DNA of 64,000 nucleotides. Source: Drechslerella dactyloides. Its lineage: Eukaryota; Ascomycota; Orbiliomycetes; Orbiliales; Orbiliaceae. The notes beneath the pieces were generated by a model. That model did not search any database. It saw only the letters and a program-made list of their open reading frames with translations, and was not told the DNA's origin. Location: NCBI GenBank assembly GCA_020064725.1, contig JAGTWJ010000002.1, positions 3,844,001 through 3,908,000 on the forward strand, written 5' to 3'. Each line of letters opens with the position of its first letter. Positions within the stretch are counted from its first letter, which is position 1. A program made the translations under genes and the position numbers. This document shows, one piece after another, positions 12,255 through 23,380 of the stretch.

Positions 12255-15150
12255 CCATAGGCGCGGACTTGAAAGCACGAAAAGCAGGGAAAACAAAAAA
12301 TCGGAAACAGGAACTTGGGGGCAAAAAATTGAAAGTATCGCAACGGATCGGTCATCGTTTCTTCTTGCTTGTTTCAGTTTTATCTAGCTGTCTGTCTGAT
12401 GTCTGTCCGTCTGTCTGTCTGGGTTATCCTTTCGGCGGGCGTTCTTCCATTTTTACTTCCACGATCGGTGTATATCTACTATCTACCAGCCTCTGTGTTT
12501 TTTTTTTGTTCTTTTATATTTTTTCTTTCCTTTCTTCGGATGTCTTACTATTACGATACTTTTACATACATACATACTTGCTTTTCTTCACTACATTTTT
12601 ATTTTTCTTCAATTGGTTTTATTACCGAATCGACGAATTGCAAAATACTACATACAGACGCATACCGGTCGGCCATATCATAACGACTCTCTTTCATTCT
12701 TGGCGGGAAAAGGCCCGATGGACGGATGCACGAGCCGACGTCAGCTGGCGCGCGGCGAGCGATCCCATCAGGGACAGGACGGCTTTTCCGACGTTTCCAT
12801 GTTCCTTCCTTAAGCATATATTTTACGAAGAAGCTTGTATTTGTATTGTACGCCTTACTTTTCTGTACATGTCTATTTTTATACCCTTTTTTTTCACTTC
12901 GCTTCGCTTTCTCCTTCACATTCTGCTACCCGTATCTTTTGTTCGTGATTTGAGTTTTGTTATCGTATTGTCGTGGTGGCTGTTAATTAGCTAGACTGGG
13001 TGGACTGGCGTTTTCTAATGATGCCTTGTATTGTTTAATCTGCATGCAGGTACGCTCTGCACGATTATATGCACTATCATGACCATTTTCAACTTTAAGA
13101 ATCGACATATCTAGAATACCATTTACCAGCTGTCGGCGCAGGTTGGGCGTACAGTACATTCTAAATGTGGCGTTGATTTGTGTACTGTCTGTCTCTCGGC
13201 CGGGCCCGATGCTGTCTGTCATTTTAAATTTTTGTACCGCTTCGAGCTTAGAGGTAAGCGGCCTTCTGTCCAAGTCTAGAGCTTTCCACGTTAATTAAGA
13301 GTCACGTATATAAGCATACTCAGAACAGCGAGTTTATTAATATAAGCTAGGGTAGTTATTCCTATACGGTTCGCTGCTGACGAATTGACAGGTTACGCAA
13401 GCTACGTGCGGTCGTATACATCAATACTATCGCCGTAACGTTAACGTTCATTTGAAATCGACGAAAGCTGCCGAGACGTCACGTCGACTGGTGAGCTCAC
13501 ACTTGATACGCGGCAAGTACTCGACGGGCGGTCCCTGAGACCAATTTACACCGACGAGACGTAGCATACATGTACGGTGCGAATGTAATGTGTACCTGAA
13601 AATATACATGTAACCCAACCGGGTCCGCCAAGATTGGGTGCTATGTCTCCGAGACGTCTTGCAATGATGGTCGGATGAATCCTTGCGCTCGCTCAGGCCA
13701 GCTGCCAGGCGGTAACCCTGGGATTGTAATGATAATCTTACTAGAACAATGGATTGTATTCAGCGAGGCGATTGGCTGATTGGCAGTTTGTACTCGATTT
13801 TTTTTTTTTGGCTTAGGATTTTATGGTCTCGTAACGCGATTCGAGTGCTATAAGTACTGTAATTATTACTGTGCGACTTTGCAGTCGAGTTGAGCGGGCG
13901 GTGAGGTGTGGCGTTGAGGATTTTAAGGCGGGCCTTAGCCTCGATGCAATGCCAGCCTGTGGCACAGCTAGCTGCTCATGCTGCTGCATGCATGCACGAT
14001 TTTGCCAAGATTCCAATATTCCGCTCGCACTTCCACCACCTCAACTCCACAGGCGGTGCAGTCTGATGTTCAATTTACACGCGGTTCGAAATTCTCTGTC
14101 TGTGAAAAAAAAAAAAAAAAAAAACCCTTGCATTCGTACCCCGTCAGGATCGCAGCCCACGATACTGATCTAGACGAATAATAACTAGTTCGAGTTCGTG
14201 ACGTGTAGCGTGGACAGCCACGTATGGAGAAGGCGTGCAGGCTGGAAAACGCGAGTATCCTTCGGCCTTCGAGAGAACGCGAATTCGAAAGCCTGACTCA
14301 CCACCAATACCCACCTGAATTCAAATCACAGGATCGATTCCAACCCTCCAGTCCTCTCGTGTCGTACGTGTGTGTACCTTTAGGCCACCCCGAACTCGTA
14401 GAACAGCCCGGTCTCAAAACCAGACAACTGATCCAGTGACCGACCAAACCGGCAGCCGCAACGCCACAGATACCCTACATGTATGTGGCGACGTTTTACA
14501 ATAATAATGGCAACGAAACTACCATGACGCTACAAGCAGGTACCGTACCTATTGTTGTATGGTAGAGCTGTCTTGTTGACTGGTTTCCAACCTTTGCGCG
14601 GGTTTATGCATGCATGCTGCCGTCGGGATGAGATAACGGGTCCGGAGACGCGGAGACGTCCGAGCTGTCAATGTTGCATTCGTCGCAGCACGGTGAGCTC
14701 GTGGCGTTCAACCGACACACGTACGTACGGTGTTAGGAATATATTCGATACACTTGCCCTGTGCCTGTAATTACGCTTCATTCATGAAATCGGTCAACCC
14801 GGTTTACCAGGCCGTAAACGTGTAGATTTCCCTGAAAGAAGCAGCTTCTCCTGCCGGACGGACAGACATATCGGACGCGAAGCGGAGCGCTCGAGTCTGT
14901 ATCTAGAGGAGCCGCACGGGGCTCCCGACAGCCATTAATCGAAGGTACGATACTGGATACTGTAGTCGCTATGGATAGATACAGTACAAGTGACAGACCA
15001 CAGCCTGTATAAATACAGGGCATCGTCGCCCGTCTTCGAGAACAATCATCATCATCATCAGCACAGTTCATAACATCGATATCACCACATCACAACCATA
15101 CAACATCCATCCTAGTATTACAATAGTATACTACCAACCTACAACCAACA
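12255..15150. other. Intergenic region between the UPF0642 and secreted-peptide genes
   Basis: The first 750 bases are T-rich, with CTGT runs at 12389-12420, and look like 3' UTR of the UPF0642 gene. The rest shows no gene. It holds TGCATGCA at 13041, 13985 (two overlapping copies) and 14607, ACGTACGT at 14719 and a 20-bp poly-A run (14105-14124). Confidence 0.55.
15008..15015 (+). promoter_or_regulatory. TATA box of the secreted-peptide gene
   Basis: TATAAATA stands about 140 bp before the start codon at 15151. It is followed by a CA-rich leader (ATCACCACATCACAACC and similar) of the kind seen before well-expressed fungal genes. Confidence 0.6.
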
Positions 15151-15438
15151 ATGAAGGCCTTCACCATCATCTCGTCCGCCCTCTTGCTCCTCGCGAGCAC
15201 CGCTGCCGCTACCCCGATGCCGGCCGCGGACCTCTCAGCCAGAGCCCTTGGTACGTAAACATCCTACCTGGATATACATACACTCGACTGTGAATATATG
15301 CTAATCTGTGGTATAATATTTGTAGGCTGCGACGCCCCGCAATACGCTATCTGCAGGTACAGCTGCTCGCAGAAGAAAAAGGAGGTCGAGACATGCGCCA
15401 ATATGCAAGGCAAGATCGACTGCAAATGCACCGCCTAA
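15151..15438 (+). CDS. Small secreted cysteine-rich peptide, CS-alpha-beta (defensin-like) pattern
   Basis: Two exons (15151-15250 and 15326-15438) separated by a 75-nt intron (GTACGT...TTTGTAG) encode 70 residues. Residues 1-20 are a textbook signal peptide (MKAF start, hydrophobic core, STAAA end). A short acidic/Ala-rich pro-segment (about 21-33) follows and ends at a single Arg-Ala-Leu. The mature part of about 36 residues contains all six cysteines, spaced C-x7-C-x3-C-x9-C-x8-C-x1-C. The Cx3C plus CxC signature is that of CS-alpha-beta peptides, where it gives C1-C4, C2-C5 and C3-C6 bridges between a helix and a sheet; fungal plectasin has nearly the same spacing. The mature part is slightly basic, with a KKK run. 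The usual Gly two residues before C4 is absent. The product is probably an antimicrobial or effector-like peptide released from the cell. Target and activity cannot be read from sequence. Confidence 0.75.
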
Positions 15439-18400
15439 TTGCCATCCTGTTCATGAAGAACTATCTCGGGATGAACTGTATGTTGAGGAATTCCTATACC
15501 TGATTTTACGAAGAGGCTGTCGATACTAAATGCACAATTCTTCAAGGCCATGGACATTGCACCTGCATATTTGGGAAAGATAGTCGACCGGCTGCCGGAA
15601 CATGCCAGAGTCGACGACTACAGTAATATGCCCGCGAGGGTTCTCCGTTCTCGTTCATGTAGAATTATCTGTTGGGAAGCACGCTGGACGGTGTTCAAAT
15701 GGAGTAGACGCGGTTGAGTGTTTCGATGTTTTTGGGTTATGCATTTTGTGTGTATTTTTTTTATTTATTGAACTCTCATACTTCCCTCTTATCGACTTTG
15801 CCCCGTATACATTTTTAGAAGTCTCGTAGAAGGGCTGGATGAATACCTTCAAACGTGTTTCCACGCATATACAAGTAAACGCGTGTCGACGCAGCCCTAC
15901 GACATCACACGCATACGTGCATACAGGCCTCGTGACGAATAGACGAAATATTCAACTGCATGCTTACGCCCAGCCCAGCCTTATTTCCCACGTTTTGATT
16001 TTCCTCAAAAATATTCGAAATCTCCCTCATCTGCATGGCGGGTTGGCATGCGCATGGACGGGTGTCGACGCGGGTGGGAAGCGCAGGTACGCATAACTCA
16101 GACCCCGATATGCGTGCGGCAGATGCAAATATTCCGGGTGTGATATTACGCAACGCTCGCGTATGTGCTTAGCAGTATGTGCAAGGTCCGCCCATGCTGG
16201 CTAGTGCATATACGTACAGACATTTTGGATAATAAACTCGACCACTCGGCGAATTTTTCCTGGAGGTGCAGGGTTTGGGGGTAAACGTACGTTTCCGGAT
16301 GTGTGTGTGTGGGATGGCGCGGTTTCAAGAGTGAGGCTAAGCGGCACCTCGCGGCCCCCTGCAATTCTACTGGCTATCGTGCTCGTCGGATGTCGCATGA
16401 TCCCAGGCTACACAAGTGCGCATGCCGCATCAACCATCACGGCCAGGTATCCGGCGGGCGATGATTGGCCTCGCGCTAGCTGCCGTCGAAACGAACGATC
16501 CAAGCGGGTGATCGAGCAATCCACGCGGACTCGCACACGTACGTACTCGCGCACAAGACGGCAGATCGCTGCGGGGTGACTGCTGTATACTAATCGACTG
16601 ACTGACTGACTGATCAAACTGACCGTCCCGCCCGCCGTCTCTTTCGAAGGAGCTGCCACTTCGATGCATGTATGTACGTTTTCGCATACCTAGCGTCGTC
16701 TGGAGCATTGTCGCATAATTTTCAGCATCCACATTACACGAATGCCTGTCCGCTGCCAGCGCATCAGGAGGCAGAACAGCGAGTGAAACCTGCGTCGATT
16801 GGTCGCAGACACATGGTCTGGAATCCTGAGGCACGGCTGGCTGGCTGGCTCGCTGGTCGGCTCGCTGGCGGGGTCGGGAAGGCGAAGGCGAAGAATGGAA
16901 TGAACAAAGGCCCACGCCGGCCGCGGTCTCATGATCTGATATGCCGTGTGGACATTGCCAGCTACTTAGCTAGCTAGTAGCTAGGCACGTTTGCAGTCGT
17001 CGGAGATACATGTACGTTTTCTGCGGAGCTCTGCGATCGAAATACGTCGTGGAGCGCAACTGCGGTACAAACCTGCAAGCAACAGTATCGTAGATACCGC
17101 TCAGCCTAGTCGATAGATTACCAGACGGTTGGTAGGCAGGCCACTGGTGACTCGCGGGTGACTGATCGTTGCCGTTTGTGACGGGCGTGTGAAGCAGCTA
17201 ATCATGCGGGCGTCGAGATGGGACCGTTTGTCCATTCCAAGGCCAGGTGTACACGTCCTGCAATGCAGCCCGCTGGAAGAAGCAGGAACCGACAGGGTCG
17301 AAGAAGAGTCGTGCATGCACACATGTCGACACACTAAGCGCACGGCTTATATTAGACATTGGCCGGAATGGGCGATAGCAGACTCCTGGTCGATCGAATC
17401 TGCGACCGCGATAATTTGCAACTGCATATACGAGTCGGAGGCAAGCAGGCAAGCAGGCTGGCGGGCGGGCAGGCAGGCAATGTAATGTAATGTACATGTA
17501 ATGTAATGTAGTGCAATGTAATGTAAGGTATCGCTACCCGTATGTACGGTGATATCAGGTATAACCACCGCGAGGGCGTGGAGTGCCATCTCCAACTTGA
17601 TCGCTTTCGTTAGCCGCTGGCGGTGCGGTAATGATAACTGCTTAATTTTGATTCCCAACAGAAAATAACCGGATGCAAAATGCAACAGGACGGGCAGCAG
17701 TCTGCGGGTACCTACCGCAGGCAGCCAACCAGCGATGGATCCGTCCAGTGATGCTGTCGTTCTACCGTGGGTCGGTCGGTCGGTCGCAGCAGCAGAAAAT
17801 TTCTGTCCATCTGCATGAGGCTGCTATTCTGGACGGAAGCAGCGGCGGGGCCTGCGAGGCTGGGCAGAGTCGCGACTTGGCAGGCAGGTGCGGCGCAAAC
17901 CCTGCGAGAAAGCGAGAGCCCGTCGTCGCCCAGCCCAGTCGGGTCAGCAAAGTGGGAAGAGGAGCACGGTCGGACCCCTGGCGAGGTCCACGAATAGCAT
18001 GCCGGCTGCCCCTCGGCGCTGGGAAGTTATTTGGGGATGCGGGTCCACCCTGCGCAGGCTAGCCGAGGAGGGGATAGAGGCCCGGGCTGGGCTGAGTCGG
18101 TCTGACGTACAGACATGATGCTCCATGCCTGCGGTCGGTCACAAGCGGCGACGAGAGGTAATATGATGGAGTCAGCGGTGCTGGGAGAATTCGACCCGGG
18201 AGAGGAGCAGCCGCTGCATCCTGGCGCGTGGATATCGGATTCGAATGCTGGTTTGGCGATGTTGGACGTTGGAGGAGGGAGGTTGTGGCCTTACTCAGCA
18301 GCCGCAGGCGCCCGATGCGGACGTTGTCGTCGGCCACACCATCATATCCCCCTCCCACACCATCTGCAACCTCAACCTCTCTCCACCTGCATCATCATCA

Positions 18401-18728
18401 CCACCACCACCATCATCATCGCCGCTATCCCCTCCCCACTCTTCGGCCGCTCGCTCGGTCGCCTGATTGCTGTCTCCCAGACACGCATCCAGACCTCGCA
18501 AGGGTGGTTGGCCTAGCTCGGCTCTCTCGTCCCTCCCCGACCAACCACGTTCGGCCGCCACCGCCGCCCGCAGAAACCCACCAATCCAGTCTTCAGCCCC
18601 TCCAAACCGCTAGAAACCCCTGCGTGCATAACAATCTGGGGCCTACTTTTTATTTTTTGCTTTCCTCCGTCCCTTTATAAAACCACATCTCAGTCCTTGG
18701 TATATATCCACGAAGGAGGAAGGCGAGC
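15439..18728. other. Intergenic region between the secreted-peptide and DUF2015 genes
   Basis: No gene is supported. Features seen are a GACT run near 16603, GGCT runs near 16838, TGCATGCA at 17312, ACGTACGT at 16537, a GCAAGCAG/GGCGGGCA run near 17441, a TGTAA microsatellite at 17479-17527, and CAC/CAT runs near 18400. The last 500 bases are pyrimidine-rich and contain TATAAAA near 18675, a likely promoter for the DUF2015 gene. Confidence 0.55.
17479..17527. repeat. TGTAA-type pentanucleotide microsatellite
   Basis: About ten imperfect copies of AATGT/TGTAA, interrupted by TGTACATG and GTGCAATG. It lies in non-coding DNA. Confidence 0.85.
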
Positions 18729-19411
18729 ATGGAGAACTACGTCCTCTTCTCCTGGCTGATATTCTTCTTCGCGACTTTTGTCGGTACGTTTATCCCTTTC
18801 CTCTAATATACTCCTCCTCATCTCCCCTCATTCCTTCCTTTTCTTTCCTTCCCTTCTTCCCTCCCTCCCTCCCTCCTACCTCCCGTCCTCACCCCCTCCT
18901 CGACCCTTCGTCTTTCTCTTCTCTTCTCTTCTCTTCCCGTCGACGTGTAGCACACGCCGTCGTTTCCTTCACACATCTTCCTGCGGACCGGCTCCCCTCC
19001 CTCCCCCCCCTCTTCTATCGCTCGCCCACTCGATAGAGACTTGCTCGGTCAAGGCACTCAAACTCACCCGTCCATCTCCATCTAGGACTCTACTACACCC
19101 GACAAGCCTGGTTGCCCCCCATGGTCCGCATGTGGACTCTCCGGATCTACAGTCGGCTGCCCACCTCCTTCACGGGGGATATGGAAGCTGGCCTGACATC
19201 CGACTCGTTCAACCTCTCGCAGAACATCGAAGACAACGACTCCCGCGCCGGCCTGGACGCCGCCAGCAAGCGCGAGATCCTCAAGTTGATGAAGAGCAAG
19301 AAGATGAACTTCGACCAGGCGCGGACACAGTATCTGACCAACAAGATGGCGAAGAACGGCATTGGCCCGGATGGCCGGCCGCTGGATCCGCGGGCGGTCT
19401 TTTTCTCGTGA
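18729..19411 (+). CDS. DUF2015 family protein, membrane-anchored
   Basis: Exon 1 (18729-18783) and exon 2 (19086-19411) join in phase 1 across a 302-nt pyrimidine-rich intron (GTACGT...CATCTAG), giving 126 residues. Residues 1-22 form one hydrophobic segment (MENYVLFSWLIFFFATFVG then LYY), a likely signal anchor. The soluble part carries the conserved DUF2015 pattern: IYSRLPTSFTGDMEAGL, then SRAGLD..SKREILKLMK, and FDQAR..Y ending in NGIGPDGRPLDPR. This family is restricted to fungi, has about this length and has no established function. An ORF starting at the internal Met at 19112 would lose the anchor, and the splice sites support the longer form. The start follows a TATAAAA-containing promoter and a purine-rich AGGAGGAAGGCGAGC leader. 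Confidence 0.85.
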
Positions 19412-22400
19412 GCGGGAGCAATTCTTTTTGACTTCTCGTCCTCCATCCGAGTCTTATCCTCCACAGCCATTCTATTCCGCTTCTACATTTTCGACATACA
19501 TACATTTTCCTGGGAGGACACCTTCCTGCGTGCATGGGCATCGCGGAGGACTGTACACACCATCGGTCGACTAGGCGCGCCGTTCGATATCCAGCCACCC
19601 GTCGAAACCGCCCGGCCGGTGATCTGTTCTTTTTCCTTTTTTTCCCTTTCCGTCATTTTCATATCCCGCCGCCGCCTCCGCTCCCGGACGGTGCTCCGCT
19701 CCATCTCAACCGCTCTCCTCATCTCCACACATCCTTAGTCGACCGCTTTGCCGCTCATTCATATCAAAGCCTCGGTGCGACCATTAAACCCTCAAAACAA
19801 AATAAATATACAATGCCCGAAGCCAGAAAGCGACTTGATGTTTTATAGCACGTCTCCTTTTGGATGCTTCCAGTTGGGCTTCTTTTGGGTTTTTCTTTTC
19901 GTCCTTTCTTATGTTAGTCTTTTCTGCGGCTCTCGAACTTAGTGCGTGTGTGTGACCGTCTACTAGTTCTCTTACCATATATTCGGTAATCTTGATCTTC
20001 AATCATGCGTGCAGTTTATTTGCCTGCTTGAAGTTTTATTTCCTTTGTCCGGATCGGTTTATTCATTGGTTGGTTGGTTGATAGGTGGGCTGTCGGTGGG
20101 CTACGGCACGGGGGTGAGGAGTTTTCCTGGCGTTATTTTCTGTCCGTGTTTGAAGTACAGCAGCTGTCTTTGTCTGTCATGTGCTATCTATTCCACATAT
20201 TCCTTTCCCTTCTCATTTCCCCCCGTTTGGCGGTATGGTATGGTAGTATATACTTTTTACATATTTTCTGCATCTGGACCGATTTGGAAGATTATCGTCA
20301 TCTTGGCCTCGAATGTTTAAGCAGCCACTACAGAATCAAGTACTTACTCAGTCACTTACTTGCAATTAATTGGTTGACGTCGCGTCCCTTGCTAGCTTTT
20401 CATACTGGTGTTCTTCTCTTTCCGTCCGCAGTACAGTGTGCCGTCCGTTTGAAATTCTCAAGCCGCGCTCGCTGGTTCAACCTTGAAATTCTCCGCTATA
20501 TCTTTTTCGTACTCTCATCCAAATCAAGCAGCCCGCTTAACGGACGGAGAGGTTTATCATATCAATATCAACCGAGTGGTAATTCTACTAATTCTATTTA
20601 CCATGAACCTTTGTGGCTGTCAAAGCCTATTCTGTCTCACCACGCAACCATGCCTTGTACTTCGCGGCCGTGGGATATCCATGAACGCAAGTCAAACTAA
20701 ATCGTCAGGTGGAGCGTCACTAGCTTATCGATAATGAGAGCAAACCCGCCTAACCACCTCACGCGAATCGCCTAATCGATCCAAGTTCGCGGGCTAGCGA
20801 GCAACCTCCGCGCGATGCATCTGCCCGCCCGTCGCTACTTTTTTCTGCCCATTCGCGCATGCATGCCTGCACTTGGTTAGATGCTCACTGGCTGGCTGGC
20901 CGCATGCATGATGCACGCTGCAATGCGCCGCGCACATCGCATTTCAATCTTTTTGCCGTCCGGCAGAGCATCGTGAAACGGGACTTTACCATGCCCCTCA
21001 TACACCCCAGCACGTACAGTTCGTCGTATCATTACGTCGGCGAATATAGCGCGGCGTCGGGGGATATATCACCGGATCACGTATGTATAATAGACTATCG
21101 GGAAGGCGGGTTGCGAAGAGTGAGATTGAGAGCTGTAGACTTAGGTAAGGTACGCGTGCGTGCGGACGGCCCGGAGGCATCGACCCGGTACCGTCCCGCT
21201 TGGCTTTGCAAGCTTTGGAGAAACCAGAATCCGAACGCGACCCGCGTCCGCCACCGGTTCGTAGGAATGCAATGCCGTCTCGTTCGGGTTTGTAATGTGA
21301 TGTGATGTATGTATCGCTGTGTGCATATACCATCTGGAGCTACGTGCGTGCGTGCGGCTTCCAGCGTACGAGACAGCCAGGCCGACGCGACGACGTAGAC
21401 ACCTCTGAGGTTCTTACACCCCAAACGCCGCCACCTCCTGATGGTATCGCTCGTAAACAATATAGAGACGCCACCTTATGGTATATTACCAGTAGATGGT
21501 ACCACTTCGGTTACCGTTTCCAGAAGAGACAAGCCGCATGCATTTGATGATAGCGGAGTCTCGTCGACTTGGAACCACGGTCTCCATGGGTGCAATACCT
21601 CAAACTCTGATCTGACCACCCCGATATCAGCCACATCCGTTTTCGAAATTTTCTCCATCCGCATGCCAGTTATACGTCTGCTCGGATAGCCAGTTGCCTA
21701 CCGGTACCAGGCGAACACGTACGTCCATACGTATTTTACACACTCGCATGCGCTCTTGCCCATCGAGGTACAACAATACCACCGAGTGAATTGATATGAT
21801 ATAATCCTCGCACGCGTACGGAGCTCACTACGTACATGCCTAGGTAAGCAAGCACTTACTTACATGATACGCACACATGCCAGCCGCGCATACGTACGCG
21901 TGCATCTCACAGTCCCGTTCCCATAATGCGCGCGGCATGATATGATAGACGCGTACGCATACATTGATCAACCGGCACTTGCAAAGCTCACAAGTATACG
22001 CACTGTCGCATACATCATCGCCTATCCTGGAATGTGCCTGTATCTTATACGTACCCCCCTCGTACGACGTGACATGACGTCATGGGAATATAATCGATGG
22101 AATGGATCGTATCGATCCTCTAATACGATGGATACCGTATATTGCAACAACCCCGCGGCCTGTAGGCCCGCTGACCTTCCGCCCTGCATACGTGAAAACG
22201 TCATGATATCCCACCGTGACGTCCCGCACCTTCACATGCAAGTTAACTTACCACCTCCCTACAGGCCTACTCCGAGCCGTGCGGGCAAGGTAGTTACGAA
22301 CATTGGAATCCAACGGGTCGTCTAAGCTTAAGCGAAAAAATTCGGCATGACGAGAATGAAGAAATTGATATTCCCGATACACAAACACCCCCCTCTCGAT

Positions 22401-23380
22401 CGATCCAATATACCTGAACGGTACCAACGGCTGCTAACTAGCCCTAGCTGCTTCCACCAGCCGATTGTCAACATAAACAACCGCCGGAAACGAACAGGCT
22501 TCAGCATGCATGCATCAAATCATCAAGAATGTAACAGACGAACCGAACGGATAACGAAGGAAACAGAAAAAAGAAAGTCCAAGTCCCAGCCAGTTTACCC
22601 CGCGCATTTTGTGTATATGTATCTGCCTTTTTAGGGAAAAGAAGAAAGGTACAAAGTAAGTAAGTAATTATCTACCAAGAAGAGAAAGTAAAGGAGATTT
22701 TTGTCCCGAGCGACCGGATGAATATGAATAGACACACGAAGGGAAGGGAAAGGAAAGAGAAAAGCGAATGAGTAAGGAGTTCAGTAAAAGCAGCATGCCG
22801 CCCCAGCTTGATAATGACAAAACGACAAGTAAATAACCTGTGCAGTGAACGCCAGTTTTTAGTGCTGCGCAAAAAGAACAAGTATGTATATGAAAGGGAA
22901 AAAGGAAGTAGTTTTGGATGCCATGAAAATAAGACGTTCAGATCGTAAAACGGTGCACGGAAACGCGTGAGAAGTTAGTAGCAAGGGAGAAAAGCAGAAT
23001 GCGAAAATGAAAGCGAGGACGTCCGACATGCGCAAGAAAATGCTCTAGAGAGGAGTTTGGAGTAACGACAGTGGTAGAGGAGTATGTGATGCGATTGAAT
23101 GAGGCCGATGATTGGTAAAAGGTGGTGTCGAAGGAGGATATGGAAACGACCGCTAAGTGAAAATTATGCAACGACAGGTTGGAAATGCTTCAATGTCGGA
23201 ATGGAAAAGAAGAGAGGATAAAAGAAAGCGCTGATGCTGATGACGAAGAAAGCAAATAATGAAAAATGGTAATGAAGGACGAAGTATCTCGACGAATCGC
23301 AGAGTTGTTGACATTTCGTCAGATACGGACGGTGGCTGACTGCGCTGTCCGTGATAAATAGATGGAAGGGGTCCGATCAA
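19412..23380. other. Intergenic region between two convergent genes
   Basis: This is the 3' side of both the DUF2015 gene and the minus-strand PH/LRR gene. The first 900 bases and the last 750 bases are probably their 3' UTRs. No ORF has family resemblance. TGCATGCA occurs at 22507, and ATGCATGC near 20858. The middle is rich in GTAC/CGTA/CATG palindromes. Confidence 0.5.

Noticed and set aside
14080..14124. B-box-like GGTTCGAAATTC followed by poly-A
   Set aside because: No T-stem pairing and no acceptor stem; the poly-A run alone does not support a retroposed copy, because no gene-like sequence precedes it.
18228..18680. His-rich 150-codon ORF
   Set aside because: The His run comes from CAC/CAT repeats in the promoter of the DUF2015 gene.
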